In this document: positions 24,526-27,726 of the stretch, piece after piece | How the letters are laid out: the number at the start of each line of letters is the position of its first letter | Numbering within the stretch: the stretch's first letter is position 1 | NCBI GenBank assembly: GCA_937883885.1 | Contig: CAKZXL010000762.1 | Location: forward strand, 1-27,726 | Direction: 5' to 3' | Length of the DNA stretch: 27,726 nt | Origin: an uncultured Aquincola sp. | Lineage (GTDB): Bacteria > Pseudomonadota > Gammaproteobacteria > Burkholderiales > Burkholderiaceae | The notes under the pieces: generated by a model | Databases searched by the model: none | What the model saw: the letters and a program-made list of their open reading frames with translations, nothing else | What the model was told of the DNA's origin: nothing | Position numbers and translations under genes: made by a program

Positions 24526-25239
24526 ATGCTGCAGGGCCACTATCTCGCGGTGCTAGAAGCCCGCGACATCGATGAATTCAGAAGCGCCGTGCTGCGCTTC
24601 ACCCAGGACATCGGCTTCAACACGGTCAGTGCGGTGACCGTGGTGGAGCAGCATGGCCAGGACGCCGACTTCATCGCCGTGGGCAATGCGCCGGCGGGTT
24701 ATGAGGAGGCGCACCACCGTGTGTCCGACTCGCGCCGCGACCCGGTGATGCAGCATCTCAAGCGCCAGAGCGTGCCGCTGGTGTGGTCGCAGGACACCTA
24801 CCTGAAGACCGGCGTCGGCGACCTGTGGGAAGAGCAGGCTGCCTTCGGCTATCGCACCGGCGTGGCCATGGCCCTTCATTTGCCCGAGGGCAAGCACTTC
24901 CTGCTGGGCGTGGACCGCGACCTGCCCTTGCCGGAGGACAAGCGCGAGCTGACCCGCATCGTGGCCGACCTGCAGCTGTTCGCTGTGCATGCGCAGGACA
25001 CCGCCTTGCGCATCCTGGTGCCGCCCAGCTGCCAGCCCGAGCGGCCGGCGCTGACCGTGCGCGAGGTGGAGGCGCTGAAATGGACGATGGAAGGCAAGAC
25101 CGCGTGGGAGGTGGGCACGATCCTAGGGATCTCGCAGCGCACCGCGGTGATGCACATTAACAATGCCATGCACAAGCTGGATTGCGCCACCAAGCACCAG
25201 GCGGTGCTGAAGGCGCTGCGCCTAGGGCTGATCCACTGA
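24526..25239 (+). CDS. LuxR-type quorum-sensing transcriptional regulator
   Basis: The 237-residue protein has an autoinducer-binding domain (about 10-165) and a LuxR helix-turn-helix (about 175-237: LTVREVEALKWTMEGKTAWE, TILGISQRTAVMHINNAMHKL). Against TraR numbering it keeps Asp70-Pro71 (D72, P73), Trp85 (W87), Gly113 (G112) and the DNA-domain residues Glu178, Leu182, Gly188 (E180, L184, G190). It has Tyr59 for Trp57 and His63 for Tyr61. The pocket is thus close to, but not identical with, classical AHL receptors. AGGAAG precedes the ATG by 4 nt. No luxI is in the window, so it is an apparent solo here. Lux-box-like sites flank it on both sides. Confidence 0.93.
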   Translation: MLQGHYLAVLEARDIDEFRSAVLRFTQDIGFNTVSAVTVVEQHGQDADFIAVGNAPAGYEEAHHRVSDSRRDPVMQHLKRQSVPLVWSQDTYLKTGVGDLWEEQAAFGYRTGVAMALHLPEGKHFLLGVDRDLPLPEDKRELTRIVADLQLFAVHAQDTALRILVPPSCQPERPALTVREVEALKWTMEGKTAWEVGTILGISQRTAVMHINNAMHKLDCATKHQAVLKALRLGLIH

Positions 25240-25247
25240 CGGGCGCA

Positions 25248-25267
25248 AGCTGTAAGAGCTTACAGTT
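25248..25267. promoter_or_regulatory. Lux box upstream of the peptide gene
   Basis: AGCTGTAAGAGCTTACAGTT contains a perfect palindrome CTGTAAG-AG-CTTACAG (25250-25265), the canonical lux/tra box size and shape. It starts 9 nt after the luxR stop and its centre is 86 nt before the peptide ATG. It overlaps the putative -35, the usual place for LuxR-type activation. Confidence 0.8.
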
Positions 25268-25294
25268 ACCTGTGACGGACTCGACTGCTGCAAT
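25266..25294 (+). promoter_or_regulatory. Putative LuxR-dependent promoter of the peptide-export operon
   Basis: A weak -35 TTACCT (25266-25271) and -10 TGCAAT (25289-25294) are spaced 17 bp apart. The predicted start near 25301 places the lux-box centre close to -43, the class II-like geometry of LuxR-activated promoters. The poor -35 fits dependence on an activator. Confidence 0.5.
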
Positions 25295-25296
25295 AA

Positions 25297-25322
25297 GGAC
25301 GCGTCGCTGTGAAGACGCATCC
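25297..25322 (+). other. Hairpin at the start of the peptide-gene leader
   Basis: GGACGCGTC (25297-25305) and GACGCATCC (25314-25322) pair at eight of nine positions around an 8-nt loop. It spans the predicted transcription start, so it may be only partly in the RNA. Confidence 0.3.
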
Positions 25323-25343
25323 TCTAAATTCCAGGAGTCGACC

Positions 25344-25511
25344 ATGGCCCAATCGCAATTCAACGCCGCTGCCACCCAGGCTGCCCAGCAAGTGCGCACG
25401 CCCGCCCCGCAGGCGGCCACCACCGCGCAAAAGCCTGCTGCGCCCATCGTGCTGGACGAGCGCCTGCTGGGCCAGGTCACCGGCGGCCTGCCCCGCGTCG
25501 GCGGCTGGTGA
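25344..25511 (+). CDS. Double-glycine leader peptide precursor (bacteriocin/RiPP/signal-peptide type)
   Basis: An AGGAG site 6 nt before the ATG gives a 55-residue product. Residues 1-34 are Ala/Gln/Pro/Thr-rich (MAQSQFNAAATQAAQQVRTP...). Residues 37-48, LDERLLGQVTGG, fit the double-glycine leader pattern: Leu at -12, acidic at -11, Leu at -7, Val at -4, Gly-Gly at -2/-1. C39 peptidases cut after that GG, leaving LPRVGGW (49-55) as the predicted mature peptide. The next two genes encode such a peptidase-transporter and its adaptor, and a lux box lies upstream. The long, low-complexity leader and the 7-residue core are unusual for bacteriocins. A signal or modified peptide is an alternative. 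No cysteine is present. Confidence 0.82.
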   Translation: MAQSQFNAAATQAAQQVRTPAPQAATTAQKPAAPIVLDERLLGQVTGGLPRVGGW

Positions 25512-25519
25512 TGTGCGTG

Positions 25520-25548
25520 CCGCGCGCTGCCGGCTGTGCAGCGGGCGG
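25520..25548 (+). other. Hairpin between the peptide gene and hlyD-type gene
   Basis: CCGCGCGCTGC (25520-25530) and GCAGCGGGCGG (25538-25548) pair at ten of eleven positions with a 7-nt loop. No U-run follows. Placed 8 nt after the peptide stop and 19 nt before the exporter gene, it could block 3' decay or slow read-through, giving more peptide mRNA than exporter mRNA. Confidence 0.5.
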
Positions 25549-25567
25549 CCTGCCTTGACCTGAGAGC

Positions 25568-26791
25568 GTGTCCACCCTGTTCCGGCGCGAAGCGCTGGAC
25601 CACCAGCGTGACCAGTGGCTGGGCCACATCCGGCTGGCGCAGCCCTTGTCGCTGCGCTGGCTGACCGTGCTGGTGGTGGCCGCCGCGTTGGCGGTGGGCA
25701 GCTTTCTCTACCTCGGCCACTACACCCGCAAGGCGCGCCTGGCCGGTGAGCTGGTGCCGCAGGGCGGCCTGCTGGAGCTGCGCACGCCGCAGGACGGCGT
25801 GGTGCTGGAGCGCCGTGTGCACGAAGGCGACCGTGTGCACCAGGGCGACGTGCTCTACGTGCTGGCGCTGGACCGCAGCAGTGCGCAGGGCGACACCCAG
25901 GCCGCCGTGCGCCGCAGCCTGGACGAGCGCCGCCGCAGCCTGCAGGCCGCCGCCGACCGCACGCTGGCACTGCGCGACGAACGCGTGGCGGCCTTGTCCG
26001 GCCGCATCCAGGACCTGACGCGTGAGCGCACGCTGATCGACGAGCGCACCGCGCTGCAGCGCCAACGCCTGCAGCTGGCCGAGCAGGCGCTGGCGCAGTT
26101 CGAATCGCTGCGCGACCAGGACTTCATCGCCCCCGCGCAGCTGCGCGCCAAGCAGCAGGACGTGCTGGAACAGCGCGAACGCCTGCAGGCGCTGGCCCAG
26201 GAAAAGCAGCAGCAGGCCCGCACGCTGGCCGCGCTGCAGGCCGAGCTGCGCGAGCTGCCGCTGCAGGCCGAATCGCAGCTGGGCGAGATCGAGCGGGAGG
26301 CCGCCGGCCTGGCCGGCGACACCGCGCAGACCGAAGCCCGCCGCCAGCAGCTGATCCGCGCGCCGCAGGACGGCACGGTGGGCGCGCTGGCGGCCGAGCC
26401 CGGTCAGTCGGTGGGGGCTGCCGCCGTGCTGGCGCGGCTGATGCCGGGCGACGCGCCGCTGCTGGCGCAGTTGTATGCGCCGTCCAGCGCCATCGGCTTT
26501 TTGCGGCCGGCGCAGCCCGTGTTGATGCGCTACCAGGCCTTTCCGTACCAGAAGTTCGGCGCGCAGCCGGGGCGGGTGCTGCAGATCTCGCGCACGCCGA
26601 TGCCCGGCCGGCCCGATGCCGAGCCGGTGTACCGCGTGACCGTGGCACTGGAGCGGCAGGCGGTGCAGGCCTATGGCCAACCGCAGCCGCTGCTGCCCGG
26701 CATGCAGCTGGAAGCCGATGTGCAGCTCGACCGCCGACGGCTGATCGAGTGGATCTTCGAGCCGCTGCTCGGCATGGCCGGGCGGGTGTAG
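25568..26791 (+). CDS. HlyD-family periplasmic adaptor of the CvaA/RaxA type
   Basis: The 407-residue membrane-fusion protein starts at a GTG (MSTLFRREALDHQRDQWLGH). It has one membrane segment (about 31-50, WLTVLVVAAALAVGSFLYLG) and a biotinyl-lipoyl-like half (LRTPQDGVVLERRVHEGDRVHQGDVLYVL). A long coiled-coil hairpin (about 115-255, Gln/Glu/Arg-rich) follows, then the second lipoyl half (RAPQDGTVGALAAEPGQSVG) and a beta-barrel. It links an inner-membrane peptidase-containing ABC exporter to an outer-membrane TolC-type channel. The N-terminal pattern (LFR-EAL-Q-W-G, PLS-W) is that of adaptors in microcin/RaxX-type export. The C39 transporter gene follows after 6 nt. Confidence 0.92.
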   Translation: MSTLFRREALDHQRDQWLGHIRLAQPLSLRWLTVLVVAAALAVGSFLYLGHYTRKARLAGELVPQGGLLELRTPQDGVVLERRVHEGDRVHQGDVLYVLALDRSSAQGDTQAAVRRSLDERRRSLQAAADRTLALRDERVAALSGRIQDLTRERTLIDERTALQRQRLQLAEQALAQFESLRDQDFIAPAQLRAKQQDVLEQRERLQALAQEKQQQARTLAALQAELRELPLQAESQLGEIEREAAGLAGDTAQTEARRQQLIRAPQDGTVGALAAEPGQSVGAAAVLARLMPGDAPLLAQLYAPSSAIGFLRPAQPVLMRYQAFPYQKFGAQPGRVLQISRTPMPGRPDAEPVYRVTVALERQAVQAYGQPQPLLPGMQLEADVQLDRRRLIEWIFEPLLGMAGRV

Positions 26792-26797
26792 TCGCCG

Positions 26798-27726
26798 ATG
26801 CTCGATCGCCTGAACCTGGGTTGGCGCCCGCGCCGCCGCGTGCCCATGTTGCTGCAGACCGAAGCGGCCGAATGCGGCCTGGCCTGCATCGCGATGGTGG
26901 CCGCCGCGCATGGCCTGCACACCGACCTGCCCACCTTGCGGCGGCGTTTTTCGCTGTCGCTCAAGGGCGCTTCGATGGGCGACCTGGTACGCATTGCGGG
27001 CGAGCTGCAGCTGGCGCCGCGCGCGCTGCGCGCCGAGCCCGAACACCTGGCCGGACTGCAGCTGCCCTGCGTGCTGCACTGGGACATGAACCACTTCGTG
27101 GTGCTGGTGGCGGTGCAGCGGGGCGTCGCGGTGATCCACGATCCGGGGCAGGGCGTGCGGCGGCTGAAGCTGGCCGAGCTGTCGCGGCATTTCACCGGCA
27201 TTGCGCTGGAGCTGACACCGGCCGGCGGCTTCGCGCCGCGGGTGGAGCGGCAGCCGTTGAGCCTGCGGCGGCTGCTGGGCCGCGTGAGTGGCCTGAAGCG
27301 CGCGCTGGCGCAGGTGTTCGTGCTGGCGCTGGTGCTGGAAGCTTTTCTGCTGCTATCGCCGTTCTTGCTGCAGTGGGTGGTGGACGGCGTGCTGGTCAGC
27401 GGCGACCGCGACCTGCTGGTGACGCTGGGGCTGGGCTTCGGGCTGCTGGTGTTGCTGCAGGTGGCCACCGGCGCGGTGCGCTCGTGGGCGGTGCTGGTGC
27501 TGTCGGCCACGCTCAACCTGCAGTGGCTGTCCAATGTGTTCGCGCATCTGATGCAGCTGCCGGTGGCCTGGTTCGAGAAGCGCCACACCGGCGACATCTG
27601 GTCGCGGTTCTCGGCGGTGCAGCAGATCCAGAAGACGCTGACCACCAGCTTCGTGGAAGCGGTGCTCGACGGCGTGATGGTGCTGGCCACGCTGGCGATG
27701 ATGGCGGCCTACAGCGGCCGGCTCAC
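26798..27726 (+). CDS. Peptidase-containing ABC transporter (C39/PCAT, CvaB/RaxB type), 5' part
   Basis: The frame opens at ATG 26798 and runs off the window after about 309 codons. The N-terminal C39 domain has the QTEAAECGLACIAMVA motif (Cys26), His99 in DMNHFVVLV and Asp115 in VIHDPGQG. All three catalytic positions are intact, so it should cut double-glycine leaders rather than being a degenerate CLD. Membrane segments of the exporter follow (from about 165, FVLALVLEAFLLLSPFLLQW) with the conserved PVAWFEKRHTGDIWSRF motif after the fourth segment. The nucleotide-binding domain lies beyond the window. With the adaptor it forms a machine that trims and exports the upstream peptide. Confidence 0.95.
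   Translation, partial: MLDRLNLGWRPRRRVPMLLQTEAAECGLACIAMVAAAHGLHTDLPTLRRRFSLSLKGASMGDLVRIAGELQLAPRALRAEPEHLAGLQLPCVLHWDMNHFVVLVAVQRGVAVIHDPGQGVRRLKLAELSRHFTGIALELTPAGGFAPRVERQPLSLRRLLGRVSGLKRALAQVFVLALVLEAFLLLSPFLLQWVVDGVLVSGDRDLLVTLGLGFGLLVLLQVATGAVRSWAVLVLSATLNLQWLSNVFAHLMQLPVAWFEKRHTGDIWSRFSAVQQIQKTLTTSFVEAVLDGVMVLATLAMMAAYSGRL

Noticed and set aside
25157..27190. 677-residue minus-strand open frame opposite the peptide, adaptor and C39 genes
   Set aside because: It is antisense to three well-supported genes and has no coherent protein features.
24006..27726. luxI-type AHL synthase near the LuxR gene
   Set aside because: No open frame in the block has AHL-synthase features; it may lie outside the window or be absent.
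1..27726. tRNA or rRNA genes, insertion sequences, phage or integrase genes
   Set aside because: No cloverleaf-type, rRNA-like, transposase or integrase sequence was recognised, and gene content looks like stable core chromosome apart from the right end.

Overview
This high-GC window looks like chromosome from a betaproteobacterium of the order Burkholderiales (Rubrivivax/Ideonella/Roseateles-like). The basis is the dnaA | rpmH-rnpA-yidD-yidC-mnmE order, the protein character and the strong GC3 codon bias; this is inference, because no database search was possible.

Left end (1-5340): the start of dnaA (minus strand) faces the rpmH-rnpA-yidD-yidC operon across a 375-nt gap with a consensus DnaA box and a good sigma70-type promoter. 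A strong terminator after yidC precedes mnmE and a small stand-alone cyclic-nucleotide-binding protein. Middle left (5338-10470): a Kef-type cation/proton antiporter is divergent from a tightly overlapping kdsD-kdsC-lptC-SDR operon for Kdo synthesis and LPS export. Here a short-chain dehydrogenase sits where lptA/lptB are often found.

Middle (10495-18495): a glycine-rich RRM protein with its own terminator, a polytopic membrane protein, a MarC-family protein, an orphan PAS-PAS histidine kinase, a methyl-accepting chemotaxis protein divergent from an HDOD protein, and a YbhB/YbcL (PEBP-like) protein. Right middle (18534-23991): a secreted thioredoxin-like protein, then a glutaredoxin-like protein lacking both CPYC cysteines, a secreted S33-type peptidase and a NatAB-like ABC exporter. 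The last four have start/stop codons that overlap or nearly do.

Right end (24006-27726, cut by the window edge) is the most interesting part. It holds an RsaM/DUF4902-like gene divergent from a LuxR-type regulator. Next come a 55-residue peptide with a double-glycine leader and a predicted 7-residue tail (LPRVGGW), a CvaA/RaxA-type HlyD adaptor, and a C39-peptidase ABC transporter with an intact Cys-His-Asp triad. Two lux-box-like palindromes with the same 16-bp geometry lie in the two intergenic gaps, one between the RsaM-like gene and luxR and one directly before the peptide gene. No luxI is present. The simplest reading is a quorum-sensing-controlled module that makes, trims and exports a very short peptide.
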